This document shows, one piece after another, positions 22,432 through 30,377 of a DNA stretch of 64,000 nt. Under the pieces are notes generated by a model. That model ran no database searches and had not been told where the DNA came from. It worked only from the letters and a program-made list of their open reading frames with translations. The stretch comes from Planobispora rosea (GTDB taxonomy: Bacteria; Actinomycetota; Actinomycetes; Streptosporangiales; Streptosporangiaceae): positions 1-64,000 of the forward strand of contig NZ_BMQP01000030.1 of NCBI RefSeq assembly GCF_014648175.1, in the 5' to 3' direction. Numbering within the stretch: the first letter of the stretch is position 1; each line of letters starts with the position of its first letter. The position numbers were made by a program, and so were the translations under genes.

Positions 22432-24243
22432 ATGTCGTGTTTCATGATGTCCCGTTCCTTCCAGCGGTTGGCCCTGGCCGGCGTCCTCGCCTCGGCCGGG
22501 CTCGTGATCGCGACAGGACCGGCCGAGGCGGGCAACAAGCCCGCCAAGACGGTCCCGGTCCGCCTGCTCTCCCTCAACGACTTCCACGGCCACCTGGAGC
22601 CCCCGACCGGTTCCTCGGGCCGCATGGTCGACGAGCACGGCGCCACGGTCGAGGCCGGCGGTGCGGCCTACGTCGCCACCCACCTCAAGCAACTGTCCGA
22701 CAAGAACACGCTGAAGGTCGCCCAGGGCGACCTGATCGGCGGCACCCCGCTGGTCTCGGCGGCCTTCCACGACGAGCCGTCGGTCGAGTTCCTCGGCAAG
22801 GTCGGCGTCACCACCTCCGCCGTGGGCAACCACGAGTTCGACGAGGGCTACGACGAGCTCAAGCGCATCATGTACGGCGGCTGCCACCCGGTTGACGGCT
22901 GCTCGCCCGCAGGTGAGTGGAAGGGCGCCAAGTACGACTACATCGGCGCCAACGTCCTCCTCAAGCGGAAGAGCACCACCGCGGAGAAGGAGGTTCTTAA
23001 GGCCCTCGGAGGCAAGGCGAACCCGAACTCGCTGCGCGCGCTGCTGAAGGACTACGGGATCCCGGCGCTGCCCCCGGTCTCCGTGCGCTGGATGAACGGC
23101 GTGCCGGTCGGCTTCATCGGCCTGGTCACCCAGACCACCCCGAACATCGTCACCGCCGCGGGCATCAAGGACCTGGAGTTCATCGACGAGGTCAAGGCCG
23201 CCAACGTCGCCTCCCGGCTGCTCAAGCTGGTCGGTGTCAAGGCCCAGGTCGTGCTGGTGCACGAGGGCGACCAGGTCACCCCGAACCAGTCGCCCGACAC
23301 CTGCAGCGCCGTGCCCGGCGCGGGCAACCGCATCGCCACCCAGGTGGACGCCGAGATCGACATGATCCTCAGCGGTCACTCGCACCAGGCCTACCTGTGC
23401 ACGGTGACCGACCCCAAGGGCAACCAGCGCCTCTACAGCCAGGGCGGCTCGTTCGGGCGGGTGATCACCCAGGTCGACTTCCGGGTGGACACGCGGACCC
23501 GCGACGTCGTGCGGTCCTCGGTGGTCGCCGACAACCACGTCGTGACCCGGACCGTCGCCCCGGACCCGGAGATCTCCGCGTTCGTCCAGACCTGGAAGGA
23601 CCGCGTCTCCACGGTCGCCAACAAGCCGATCGGGAAGATCACGGCCGACATCGTCAACACGGCCGTCGCCTCCGGTGAGTCCCCGCTCGGCAACCTCATC
23701 GCCGACGGCCAGCTCGCCGCGACCAGGACCGGCGGCAACGCCCAGATCGCCCTGATGAACCCGGGCGGCGTGCGGGCCAGCCTCACCTACGCCAGCTCGC
23801 CCGCGGGCGAGGGCGACGGCGTGGTGACGTACGGCGAGGCCTTCACGGTCCAGCCGTTCAACAACCTCGTGCAGGTGGTCACCCTGACCGGCGCCCAGCT
23901 CAAGACCGTCCTGGAGGAGCAGTTCACCGGCGGGCCCAACAAGCAGGCCTTCACCAAGATCCTGCAGCCGTCGTCGAACTTCACCTACGCCTACAGCGCC
24001 AGTGCGCCGTGGGGCTCGAAGATCTCCGACATGAAGATCGACGGTGTGCCCGTGACGGACACCCAGACCATCCGGGTCGCCGCCAACAACTTCCTCGTCG
24101 GCGGCGGTGACGCCTTCGACACCTTCGAACTGGGCACCGACGTGTGGAGCGGCCCGCTCGACATCGACGCCTTCGCCGCCTACTTCGCGGCCAACCCGGT
24201 GCTCTCGCCGCCGGTCCCCGACCACATCACGGTCAAGCCGTAG
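22432..24243 (+). CDS. Secreted bifunctional metallophosphatase/5'-nucleotidase
   Basis: 603 aa from ATG 22432; ATGs at 22444 and 22447 are equally possible, and none has a clear ribosome site, so leaderless initiation is plausible. A signal peptide (FQRLALAGVLASAGLVIATG, ending AEA) is followed by the calcineurin-like phosphoesterase core with LLSLNDFHGHLE, GNHEFDEG and LSGHSHQAY. The C-terminal 5'-nucleotidase substrate domain carries GESPLGNLIADG, MNPGGVRA and FNNLVQVVTLTG. It probably hydrolyses extracellular nucleotides or UDP-sugars to recover phosphate and nucleosides. A terminator hairpin follows. Confidence 0.9.
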   Translation: MSCFMMSRSFQRLALAGVLASAGLVIATGPAEAGNKPAKTVPVRLLSLNDFHGHLEPPTGSSGRMVDEHGATVEAGGAAYVATHLKQLSDKNTLKVAQGDLIGGTPLVSAAFHDEPSVEFLGKVGVTTSAVGNHEFDEGYDELKRIMYGGCHPVDGCSPAGEWKGAKYDYIGANVLLKRKSTTAEKEVLKALGGKANPNSLRALLKDYGIPALPPVSVRWMNGVPVGFIGLVTQTTPNIVTAAGIKDLEFIDEVKAANVASRLLKLVGVKAQVVLVHEGDQVTPNQSPDTCSAVPGAGNRIATQVDAEIDMILSGHSHQAYLCTVTDPKGNQRLYSQGGSFGRVITQVDFRVDTRTRDVVRSSVVADNHVVTRTVAPDPEISAFVQTWKDRVSTVANKPIGKITADIVNTAVASGESPLGNLIADGQLAATRTGGNAQIALMNPGGVRASLTYASSPAGEGDGVVTYGEAFTVQPFNNLVQVVTLTGAQLKTVLEEQFTGGPNKQAFTKILQPSSNFTYAYSASAPWGSKISDMKIDGVPVTDTQTIRVAANNFLVGGGDAFDTFELGTDVWSGPLDIDAFAAYFAANPVLSPPVPDHITVKP

Positions 24244-24295
24244 CGGTGGCGGTAGCCGTACAGGCCCGGCCCGTGCGGATGTGACAGCGACAGGA

Positions 24296-24328
24296 GAAGG
24301 GCCCGCCGGATCGTCCGGCGGGCCCTTC
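24296..24328. terminator. Bidirectional hairpin terminator
   Basis: AAGGGCCCGCCGGA pairs with TCCGGCGGGCCCTT around a TCG loop. It lies between the convergent nucleotidase gene (plus) and glnR (minus), seven bases from the glnR stop, and probably serves both. Confidence 0.85.
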
Positions 24329-24334
24329 CCGTGT

Positions 24335-25048
24335 TCAGCGGCGGGCGGGTTCGCGGTCGTCGGAGGGCTCGCTCCCGCGCTCGGGAACGAAGCGGTAGCC
24401 GACGTTGCGGACCGTTCCGATCAGCGACTCGTACTCGGCGCCGAGTTTGGCGCGGAGCCGCCGGACGTGGACGTCCACGGTCCGGGTGCCGCCGAAGTAG
24501 TCGTAGCCCCAGACCTCCTGGAGCAGCTGGGCCCGGGTGAACACCCGCCCCGGGTGCTGCGCCAGGTACTTCAGGAGCTCGAACTCCTTGAAGGTCAGGT
24601 CCAGCGCGCGGCCGCGGAGCCGGGCGGTGTAGGTGGCCTCGTCGATGGACAGGTCGCCGTTGCGGATCTCGTCGGGGGTCTCGTCGGCGGCCGTCAGGTT
24701 CAGCCGGCCCACGGCCATCCGGAGCCTGGCCTCGACCTCGGCAGGGCCGGCGCTGTCGAGGACGACGTCGTCCGCGCCCCACTCGGCGGTCATCGCGGCC
24801 AGGCCGCCCTCGGTGACGATCACCAGGAGGGGGCAGTCGAGGCCGGTGGTCCGCAGCAGCCGGCACAGGCTCTTGGCCTGGACGAGTTCGCGGCGCGCGT
24901 CGACGAGGATCGCGTCGGCGGGTGGGGCGTCGATCAGCGCCGACGCCTCGGCCGGCGCGACGCGGACCGAGTGCAGCAGCAGTCCCAGGGCCGGGAGCAC
25001 CTCGGCGGAGGGTTCCAGGGCATTGGTGAGAAGCAGGAGGTTGCTCAC
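24335..25048 (-). CDS. glnR: Nitrogen-metabolism regulator GlnR (atypical OmpR-type)
   Basis: A 237-aa protein from GTG 25048, preceded by GAAGGAG. The N-terminal receiver-like domain begins SNLLLLTNALEPSAEVLPAL, the hallmark start of GlnR. The winged helix contains LDLTFKEFELLKYLAQHPGR, VWGYDYFGGTRTVDVHVRRL and IGTVRNVGYRFV. GlnR is an orphan, constitutively dimeric regulator that is not phosphorylated in the usual way and controls glnA, amtB and nitrate genes. The chromosomal context (MoaD-like, LmeA-like, thioredoxin and sulfur genes next to it) matches the Streptomyces glnR neighbourhood as I remember it. Confidence 0.93.
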   Translation of the reverse strand: MSNLLLLTNALEPSAEVLPALGLLLHSVRVAPAEASALIDAPPADAILVDARRELVQAKSLCRLLRTTGLDCPLLVIVTEGGLAAMTAEWGADDVVLDSAGPAEVEARLRMAVGRLNLTAADETPDEIRNGDLSIDEATYTARLRGRALDLTFKEFELLKYLAQHPGRVFTRAQLLQEVWGYDYFGGTRTVDVHVRRLRAKLGAEYESLIGTVRNVGYRFVPERGSEPSDDREPARR

Positions 25049-25263
25049 GGGCACTCCTTCGCCGGGCCGTCCCCCAGACCGTCGCGTGCGGCGGCCCGCT
25101 TCTCCCGGTGGGTCACGATGCCTCCTTTGCGCGTCATGCCGGCGGTAGCCGTACAAAAAACACGTAAGGACCCGGGGGCTACGTCGCCCAGGTCCTGTAG
25201 GCGAGGATATCCGACGAAGAAGGGGCGTCCACTGATCGTCCACGTGGTGAACAGTTGATATGC

Positions 25264-25287
25264 GGTTAATTCCACGTAACCGTAACC
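25264..25287. promoter_or_regulatory. Candidate GlnR-type box between glnR and moaD-like gene
   Basis: The 24-bp stretch GGTTAATTCCACGTAACC plus GTAACC contains GTTAC/GTAAC units spaced like part of the published GlnR box (gTnAC-n6-GaAAC). It lies in the 273-bp divergent region between glnR and the MoaD-like gene. Autoregulation is only suggested. Confidence 0.3.
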
Positions 25288-25321
25288 TCACAATGGAAGT
25301 CTTCGAGGAGTTGGATGCCAC

Positions 25322-25573
25322 ATGGCGACGGGAACGATCCGCTACTGGGCGGCGGCCAAGGATGCGGCGGGGACCGCGGAGGAACCGTTCGAGGCCGTGA
25401 CCCTGGCGGAATTGGTGACGAACATCACCGCGGGTCGCGATGAGCTGAAGCGGGTGACCGCCCGCTCGTCCTTCCTGGTGGACGGGGACCCGGTGGGCCT
25501 GAGGGCGCATGACGCGGTCGTGCTCCCGGAGGGCGCGACGGTGGAGGTCCTCCCGCCTTTCGCGGGAGGATGA
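25322..25573 (+). CDS. MoaD/ThiS-family sulfur-carrier protein
   Basis: An 83-aa beta-grasp protein beginning ATGTIRYWAAAKDAAGTAEE and ending EVLPPFAGG. The terminal Gly-Gly is the tail adenylated and thiocarboxylated in MoaD and ThiS. The opening YWAAAKDAAG and the closing PPFAGG favour MoaD, the small subunit of molybdopterin synthase. No MoaE or E1-like enzyme is encoded in the window. The position next to glnR suggests a link to nitrate assimilation, which needs the molybdenum cofactor. Confidence 0.85.
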   Translation: MATGTIRYWAAAKDAAGTAEEPFEAVTLAELVTNITAGRDELKRVTARSSFLVDGDPVGLRAHDAVVLPEGATVEVLPPFAGG

Positions 25574-25589
25574 CGTCTCGCGGGAGGCC

Positions 25590-25625
25590 GACGTCTGCGT
25601 TGACGTCTGCGCCGACGTCCGCGTT
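25590..25625 (+). repeat. Three-unit 12-bp tandem repeat
   Basis: The units GACGTCTGCGTT, GACGTCTGCGCC and GACGTCCGCGTT follow directly after the MoaD-like stop. Function unknown. Confidence 0.6.
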
Positions 25626-25734
25626 TCGGATGAGATTGCCGGGGGACGTGCTCCGTGGCACCCTGTCCTGAACCCCGGGATCACCGTCCCCGCCCGGGTG
25701 GGAGCAGGGCCGGGAACGAACGACGAGGAGTCGG

Positions 25735-26415
25735 ATGCGCAAGCTGCTCGCCTTTCTGATCCTGCTGTTCGTCCTCGTCGCGATCCTGGACCGGGTCGCG
25801 GTCGCCGGGGTGGAGAAGGAGATCGCCACCCAGGCCACCGCCCGCTACGACCTGGCGGCCCCGCCCCAGGTGACCATCGAGGGGATCCCGTTCCTGACCC
25901 AGGCGGTCGCCGGGCGCTATGACGAGGTCAAGGTCGACATGGGCGCGATGACCCTCGCGGGCATCCGCATGTCCGACGTGGACGCCACGCTGTACGGGGT
26001 GACCGCCCCCCTGTCGGATCTGGTGCTCCGCGCCGACCAGGTGGACATCCGGGCCGAGCGGGTGGTGGGTTCGGTGGTGCTTCCCGAGGAGGTGCTGAAC
26101 CAGAGGGCGCCCCAGGGAATCAAGATCCAGGTCAGTGACGCGGGCCTCGACGTCGACGGGGAGATCACCTTCCTGGGCCAGAAGGTGCCGGTGAAGGCCA
26201 GGATGAAGATCGACCTGGCCGAGGGCGGCATCCGCTTCACCCCCGAGAAGGTCACGCTCGGCGGCGGCATCACGGTGCCGGACCCCGAGCGGTTCATCAC
26301 CTACCGCATCCCGCTCGGGAAGCTGCCGTTCAACCTCAAGGTGACCGGGGTGGAGCCCACCGCCGAAGGGCTCCGGATCACGGCCGAGGCGGCGGACGTC
26401 CCGCTGCGGGGGTAA
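25735..26415 (+). CDS. DUF2993 (LmeA-like) lipid-binding periplasmic protein
   Basis: A 226-aa protein with a signal anchor (KLLAFLILLFVLVAILDRVAV) and then the DUF2993 domain: IATQATARYDLAAPPQVTIEG, IPFLTQAVAGRYDEVKVDM and a long series of beta strands ending in LRITAEAADVPL. In mycobacteria, LmeA is a cell-envelope protein that binds phosphoinositides and supports lipomannan elongation. The homologue here probably acts on the outer face of the membrane. It is followed 13 bp later by the sigma-factor gene. Confidence 0.8.
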   Translation: MRKLLAFLILLFVLVAILDRVAVAGVEKEIATQATARYDLAAPPQVTIEGIPFLTQAVAGRYDEVKVDMGAMTLAGIRMSDVDATLYGVTAPLSDLVLRADQVDIRAERVVGSVVLPEEVLNQRAPQGIKIQVSDAGLDVDGEITFLGQKVPVKARMKIDLAEGGIRFTPEKVTLGGGITVPDPERFITYRIPLGKLPFNLKVTGVEPTAEGLRITAEAADVPLRG

Positions 26416-26428
26416 AGGAGCGGGCCGC

Positions 26429-27001
26429 GTGCCCGAAGTCGATCCGGCCATGCCTGAACCGAACCGCCCCGCCGTACGTCGTGGGGGTGTGAGTCACGCC
26501 GGAACCGCCGACGAGCAGCTCGTCAGAGCGCTCTTCGACGAGCACGGCGGGCCACTGTACGGCTACGCCCTGAGGCTGACGGGCGATTCGGGGAGAGCGG
26601 AGGACGTCGTGCAGGAGACGCTGCTGCGGGCCTGGCGGCATCCTGACGCGCTCAGCGGCGGTTCGATCCGCGCTTGGCTGTTCACGGTGGCCCGCAACCT
26701 CGTCTTCGACCAGCACCGGGCACGCAGGTCGCGTCCCCAGGAGACGGGGGACGAGGCGCTCGCCGTCGTGCCCGCCGACGACGAGCTGGAACGGGCCGTG
26801 GAGTCGTGGGCGGTCGCCGAGGCGATCGCCGCGCTCCGGCCGGAGCACCGCGAGGTGCTCACCGAGGTCTACTACCAGGGGAAGTCGGTGAAGGAGGCGG
26901 CGGAGACGCTCGGCATTCCTCCGGGAACGGTGAAATCACGTACGTACTACGCACTCCGGGCGCTGAAGCTGGCGCTGGAGGAGCGGGGGCTGGCGCCATG
27001 A
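26429..27001 (+). CDS. ECF-type RNA polymerase sigma factor
   Basis: A 190-aa protein from GTG 26429, eight bases after AAGGAG. Region 2 (FDEHGGPLYGYALRLTGDSG, then DVVQETLLRAWRH and WLFTVARNLVFDQHR) and region 4 (LRPEHREVLTEVYYQGKSVK, then LGIPPGTVKSRTYYALRALK) are intact. The following gene overlaps by 4 bases and encodes its zinc-type anti-sigma factor. The closest known pattern is SigL/SigK of mycobacteria with membrane-bound partners. Confidence 0.92.
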   Translation: MPEVDPAMPEPNRPAVRRGGVSHAGTADEQLVRALFDEHGGPLYGYALRLTGDSGRAEDVVQETLLRAWRHPDALSGGSIRAWLFTVARNLVFDQHRARRSRPQETGDEALAVVPADDELERAVESWAVAEAIAALRPEHREVLTEVYYQGKSVKEAAETLGIPPGTVKSRTYYALRALKLALEERGLAP

Positions 27002-27906
27002 GCATGACCTGTGACGAAGCCCGGATCTCCCTCGGGGTGTACGTCCTCGGGGCGCTGGATCCGGAGGAGCGGGCGCTGGTGGACGCGCACCTCGAAGGGT
27101 GCGCGGACTGCCGCGCGGAGCTGGCGGAGCTGAACGGGGTCGCCGGTTTCCTGGGCCGGGCGTCGGAGGACGACGTCGCCCAGGTGGCCAGCCCTCCGCG
27201 AGCGGTGCTCGACCGCCTGCTCAGCGCCCGGGTACGGCGGCGCAGGCTGGCTCGGACGGTGCTCTCGCTGGCGGCGTCGGCCGTGGTGATCGGGCTCGGC
27301 GGGGCCTACTGGGCGACGACCGCCGGGATCGGGGTCGAGCCGGCGACGACGGCGCAGTCCGCGCCGGAGGCCGCGTCGGACAGCGCCGCCGGCGCGTCCC
27401 TGTACGCCGAGGACGCTCCCGGCGCGGACGCGAAGGCGGCCCCCAGCAGGGCGCCCGAGAGCCCGGCGTCCGAGAGCCCGGCGTCCGAGAGCCCGGCGTC
27501 CGAGAGCCCGGCGCCCGAGAGCCCGGCGCCCGAGGACATCGCCTCACGTAAGGCCTCTCCGGTTCCCGACGTCGCGATGGGTGACCCGGGCGACCCGGGT
27601 GAGCTGGTGGCGGAAGGCGAGGACGGGACCGTCCGCGCCACGGTGACCGCGCGGCCGGACGGGAAGGGGACCGCGGTCGAGGTCATGATCTCCGGGGTCG
27701 CCCGGGGCACCCGCTTCCGGCTGGACGTGGTCGCCTCCGACGGGAGCCGCCAGACGGCCGGGAACTGGATCGTCAACGAGTCGGCCTACAACGAGGCGGG
27801 CGGTTTCCCCGGCTCGGTCACGATCCCGCCGGGCGGCATCGAGAGGTTCGAGTTCGTCACCTCCGGCGGGCGGGTGCTGCTCAAGGTCCCCGCCGGCAAG
27901 GGCTGA
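26998..27906 (+). CDS. Membrane-bound zinc anti-sigma factor (RskA/RslA-like)
   Basis: 302 aa. The N-terminal zinc-binding anti-sigma domain ends in HLEGCADCRAEL (the HxxxCxxC motif), a transmembrane helix (LARTVLSLAASAVVIGLGGAYWA, first half residues 80-99) follows, and an extracytoplasmic domain comes after. Between them is a Pro/Glu/Ser/Ala repeat coded by five exact 15-bp units. The C-terminal beta domain (VRATVTARPDGKGTAVEVMI and on) probably senses envelope stress or is cleaved by proteases. It is co-translated with the ECF sigma factor (ATGA overlap). Confidence 0.88.
   Translation: MSMTCDEARISLGVYVLGALDPEERALVDAHLEGCADCRAELAELNGVAGFLGRASEDDVAQVASPPRAVLDRLLSARVRRRRLARTVLSLAASAVVIGLGGAYWATTAGIGVEPATTAQSAPEAASDSAAGASLYAEDAPGADAKAAPSRAPESPASESPASESPASESPAPESPAPEDIASRKASPVPDVAMGDPGDPGELVAEGEDGTVRATVTARPDGKGTAVEVMISGVARGTRFRLDVVASDGSRQTAGNWIVNESAYNEAGGFPGSVTIPPGGIERFEFVTSGGRVLLKVPAGKG
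27451..27536 (+). repeat. 15-bp tandem repeat within the anti-sigma gene
   Basis: Five full units GCGYCCGAGAGCCCG (27451-27525) and a partial sixth encode the pentapeptide A-[PS]-E-S-P. The unit is a multiple of three, so copy number can vary without a frameshift and would alter the length of the linker outside the membrane. Confidence 0.9.
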
Positions 27907-28036
27907 CCGGATCGGGCCGGAGCCGTCGCGCGCCGGCTTCCGGCCGCTCCGACCGCTCCGGCCGCTTCCGCGGCTTCCGACCGGACTGGCCGGAGCGGCG
28001 GGAATGGGCCGGTGCCGCCGGGTGTTGTCGTGCTCG

Positions 28037-28465
28037 ATGGCTGGAGTGACCGGGCTGGCCGTGGTGGCCGCGACACTCGCCGTGGCCACGCTCGTGGGCG
28101 TGGTCGTACGGCGGCGCGACGGCGTGCCGCGAGACGTTGAGGACGGCGGCGTGGAACGGCTGACGACGGACGACCTGGGCGCGGAGCTGGGCGAGCGGGC
28201 CACACTGGTGCAGTTCTCCAGCGCGTTCTGCCAGCCCTGCCGGGCGACCCGACGGATCCTCACCGAGGTGGCGGAGATGGTGCCCGGCGTCGCGCACGTG
28301 GAGATCGACGCGGAGTCCCGGCTGGAGCTGGTCCGCTCCCTGAACATCCTGCGCACCCCGACCGTGTTCGTCCTCGACCCCTCCGGCCGCGTCGTGAAGC
28401 GCGCCTCGGGCCAGCCGCGCAAGGCCGACGTCATCGCGGCCCTGGGACAGGCCGTCGAGGGCTGA
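28037..28465 (+). CDS. Membrane-anchored thioredoxin-like protein
   Basis: A 142-aa protein if ATG 28037 is used; the ORF is open from 28004. An N-terminal hydrophobic helix (GLAVVAATLAVATLVGVVV) anchors a thioredoxin fold with TLVQFSSAFCQPCRATRRIL (active site CQPC) and cis-Pro in RTPTVFVL. In actinobacteria this gene often lies upstream of the DUF4395-SseA-SseC sulfur genes, as here, suggesting a role in reducing sulfane or disulfide substrates at the membrane. Confidence 0.8.
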   Translation: MAGVTGLAVVAATLAVATLVGVVVRRRDGVPRDVEDGGVERLTTDDLGAELGERATLVQFSSAFCQPCRATRRILTEVAEMVPGVAHVEIDAESRLELVRSLNILRTPTVFVLDPSGRVVKRASGQPRKADVIAALGQAVEG

Positions 28466-28577
28466 GCAGCGGATCCTCCGGTGCCGGGCGGGCACCTTAC
28501 CGCCTTTCGGGCATCGTTGTCTCACGAACTGGACAAGGATGTGACAGATACCGGAACGCCGGGGTAATGTCGTCCGC

Positions 28578-28661
28578 ATGCACCCCACGACAGAGCTGCT
28601 CACCAAGCGGCGCGCGGTTGACTTCTGCCGCGTCGCCACCGCGCTCTGTCGCGACTCCTAA
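28578..28661 (+). CDS. 27-aa Cys/Arg-rich leader peptide of the sulfur operon
   Basis: ATG 28578 opens a 27-codon ORF whose product contains LLTKRRAVDFCRVATALCR. This matches the small 'putative leader peptide' found upstream of sulfur-assimilation genes in Streptomyces and related to the cysteine-responsive uORFs of mycobacteria. Two Cys codons near the end would stall ribosomes when cysteine is scarce and alter expression of the downstream genes. The first structural gene (DUF4395) starts 62 bp after its stop. Confidence 0.8.
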   Translation: MHPTTELLTKRRAVDFCRVATALCRDS

Positions 28662-28723
28662 GGGCGATCTCAAGCGGCTCCGAGCCGCACCGATCTGCAC
28701 AACCCCTGTAGGAGCATCGAGCG

Positions 28724-29122
28724 ATGCAAGCCGATCCCCGCGCTCTCCGCTTCGCCGCGGCCGTCACCACCGTGGTCCTCTCGCTCGTCCTCATCCTGGA
28801 CAGCGCGTGGCTGCTGGCGGCCCAGGCCGTGGTGTTCGCACTGGGAGCGTTCGGCGCCTCGCCGTACGGGATGGTCTTCAAAGGGATAGTGAAAAGCCCT
28901 CCCCGGGAGTTGGAGGACGCCCGGCCACCGCGGTTCGCGCAGCTGGTCGGACTCATCTTCGCCCTGGTGGGTATGGTCGGATACACAACCCAGATCACGC
29001 CACTGGCCCTTGGCGCCACTGCCGCGGCCCTGTTCGCCGCCTTCCTCAACGCCGCGTTCGGCTTCTGCCTCGGCTGCGAGATGTACCTGATCATTCGCCG
29101 GATACTGCCCGCCGCAAGATAA
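28724..29122 (+). CDS. DUF4395 membrane protein of the sulfur operon
   Basis: A 132-aa protein with four predicted hydrophobic segments (FAAAVTTVVLSLVLILDSAW; LLAAQAVVFALGAFG; LVGLIFALVGMVGYTT; ALGATAAALFAAFLNAAFG). The family hallmark F-C-L-G-C-E-M-Y near the C-terminus contains two cysteines three residues apart, which may carry sulfane sulfur or be redox active. DUF4395 genes lie between the thioredoxin and rhodanese genes in most actinobacteria. The exact role is unknown; membrane passage or reduction of sulfur species is plausible. Confidence 0.82.
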   Translation: MQADPRALRFAAAVTTVVLSLVLILDSAWLLAAQAVVFALGAFGASPYGMVFKGIVKSPPRELEDARPPRFAQLVGLIFALVGMVGYTTQITPLALGATAAALFAAFLNAAFGFCLGCEMYLIIRRILPAAR

Positions 29123-29137
29123 CCCCGGAGGAATCCC

Positions 29138-29977
29138 ATGAGCCGCTCCGCCGCCCTGGTGGACGCTGACTGGGTCGAGGCCAACCTCGACACCCCTGGT
29201 GTCGTTCTCGTCGAGGTCGACGAGGACACCAGCGCCTACGACAAGGGCCACATCCGTGGCGCCGTGAAGATCGACTGGAGGCAGGACCTCCAGGACCCGG
29301 TCCGCCGCGACTTCGTGGACCGCGAGGGCTTCTCCGCCCTGCTGTCGGCCCGGGGCATCGCCAACGACGACACCGTGGTGCTCTACGGCGGCAACAACAA
29401 CTGGTTCGCCGCCTACGCCTACTGGTACTTCAAGCTCTACGGCCACGAGAACGTCAAGCTCCTCGACGGCGGCCGCAAGAAGTGGGAGCTCGACTCCCGC
29501 GAGCTGGTCACCGAGGTCGTCGAGCGCCCGGCCACCACCTACACGGCCAAGGACCAGGACCTGTCCATCCGCGCCTTCCGCGACGACGTCGTGGCCGCGA
29601 TCGGCAAGCTCAACCTGGTCGACGTGCGCTCGCCCGACGAGTTCACCGGCAAGCTGCTCGCCCCGGCCCACCTCCCGCAGGAGCAGGCCCAGCGCGGCGG
29701 CCACGTGCCCACCGCCCGCAACATCCCGTGGTCCAAGGCTGCCAACGACGACGGCACCTTCAAGTCCAACGAGGAGCTGCAGTCGCTCTACGCCGGCGAG
29801 GGCGTCGACTTCGGCAAGGACACCATCGCCTACTGCCGCATCGGCGAGCGCTCGGCGCACAGCTGGTTCGTGCTGCACGAGCTGCTCGAGCAGCCCAACG
29901 TCAAGAACTACGACGGTTCGTGGACCGAGTACGGCTCGCTCGTGGGCGTGCCGATCGAGCTGGGAGAGGCCCGCTGA
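29138..29977 (+). CDS. sseA: Thiosulfate sulfurtransferase SseA (tandem rhodanese)
   Basis: A 279-aa protein preceded by CCGGAGGA. Two rhodanese domains: the N-terminal one (ALVDADWVEANLDTPGVVLV, then GHIRGAVKIDW) lacks an active-site cysteine, and the C-terminal one carries the loop IAYCRIGERSAH with the catalytic Cys. The enzyme moves sulfur from thiosulfate or mercaptopyruvate to a thiol acceptor. Its stop overlaps the sseC start by one base. The leader peptide upstream suggests cysteine-dependent control. Confidence 0.92.
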   Translation: MSRSAALVDADWVEANLDTPGVVLVEVDEDTSAYDKGHIRGAVKIDWRQDLQDPVRRDFVDREGFSALLSARGIANDDTVVLYGGNNNWFAAYAYWYFKLYGHENVKLLDGGRKKWELDSRELVTEVVERPATTYTAKDQDLSIRAFRDDVVAAIGKLNLVDVRSPDEFTGKLLAPAHLPQEQAQRGGHVPTARNIPWSKAANDDGTFKSNEELQSLYAGEGVDFGKDTIAYCRIGERSAHSWFVLHELLEQPNVKNYDGSWTEYGSLVGVPIELGEAR

Positions 29978-30279
29978 TGACTGTTGCCCAGGGGTGCGCC
30001 GCACCTGAGCAGACCGTTGCCCTTCCCGCCGGGATCGACCTGTCGACCCAGGCCGTCATCCAGGGCGTCGTGTCCGGCGCCGGCCGGGCCTACGCCCGCC
30101 TGCTGGACCACTCCGGTGAGTTCACCGGCGAGGTCGTGGTCTCCGACGAGGGCGTCTTCCGTTTCTTCGCCGCTCCCGGTGACTGGACCGTCCGCATCAT
30201 CGCGGGCGGCGGCGTCACCAAGGACATCCCCGCCCAGGCCCGCCTGGGCGAGGTCACCCAGCTGTCCGTGACCCTCTGA
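29977..30279 (+). CDS. sseC: DUF1416 protein SseC
   Basis: A 100-aa protein starting at the ATG within TGATGA. The sequence (GCAAPEQTVALPAGIDLSTQ, then IQGVVSGAGRAYARLLDHSG and EVTQLSVTL) is a small beta-sandwich typical of DUF1416/SseC, always encoded next to SseA in actinobacteria. A conserved Cys near the N-terminus may accept sulfur. A rho-independent terminator follows. Confidence 0.88.
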   Translation: MTVAQGCAAPEQTVALPAGIDLSTQAVIQGVVSGAGRAYARLLDHSGEFTGEVVVSDEGVFRFFAAPGDWTVRIIAGGGVTKDIPAQARLGEVTQLSVTL

Positions 30280-30299
30280 CCGGGGTCCCGCCGACGTAG

Positions 30300-30339
30300 G
30301 AACCGGCATCTCTCCCACCGCGGAGGGGTGCCGGTTTTT
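30300..30339 (+). terminator. Rho-independent terminator of the sulfur operon
   Basis: AACCGGCA (30301-30308) pairs with TGCCGGTT (30329-30336) and is followed by a short T run. It lies 21 bp after the sseC stop. Confidence 0.85.
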
Positions 30340-30377
30340 CGTGTACGGCCACCGTCCTGATCGCTACGATTCGTCGG

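Noticed and set aside
22429..24225. 598-aa ORF opposite the nucleotidase gene
   Set aside because: Mirror ORF caused by GC-rich third positions; the plus-strand product has all family motifs.
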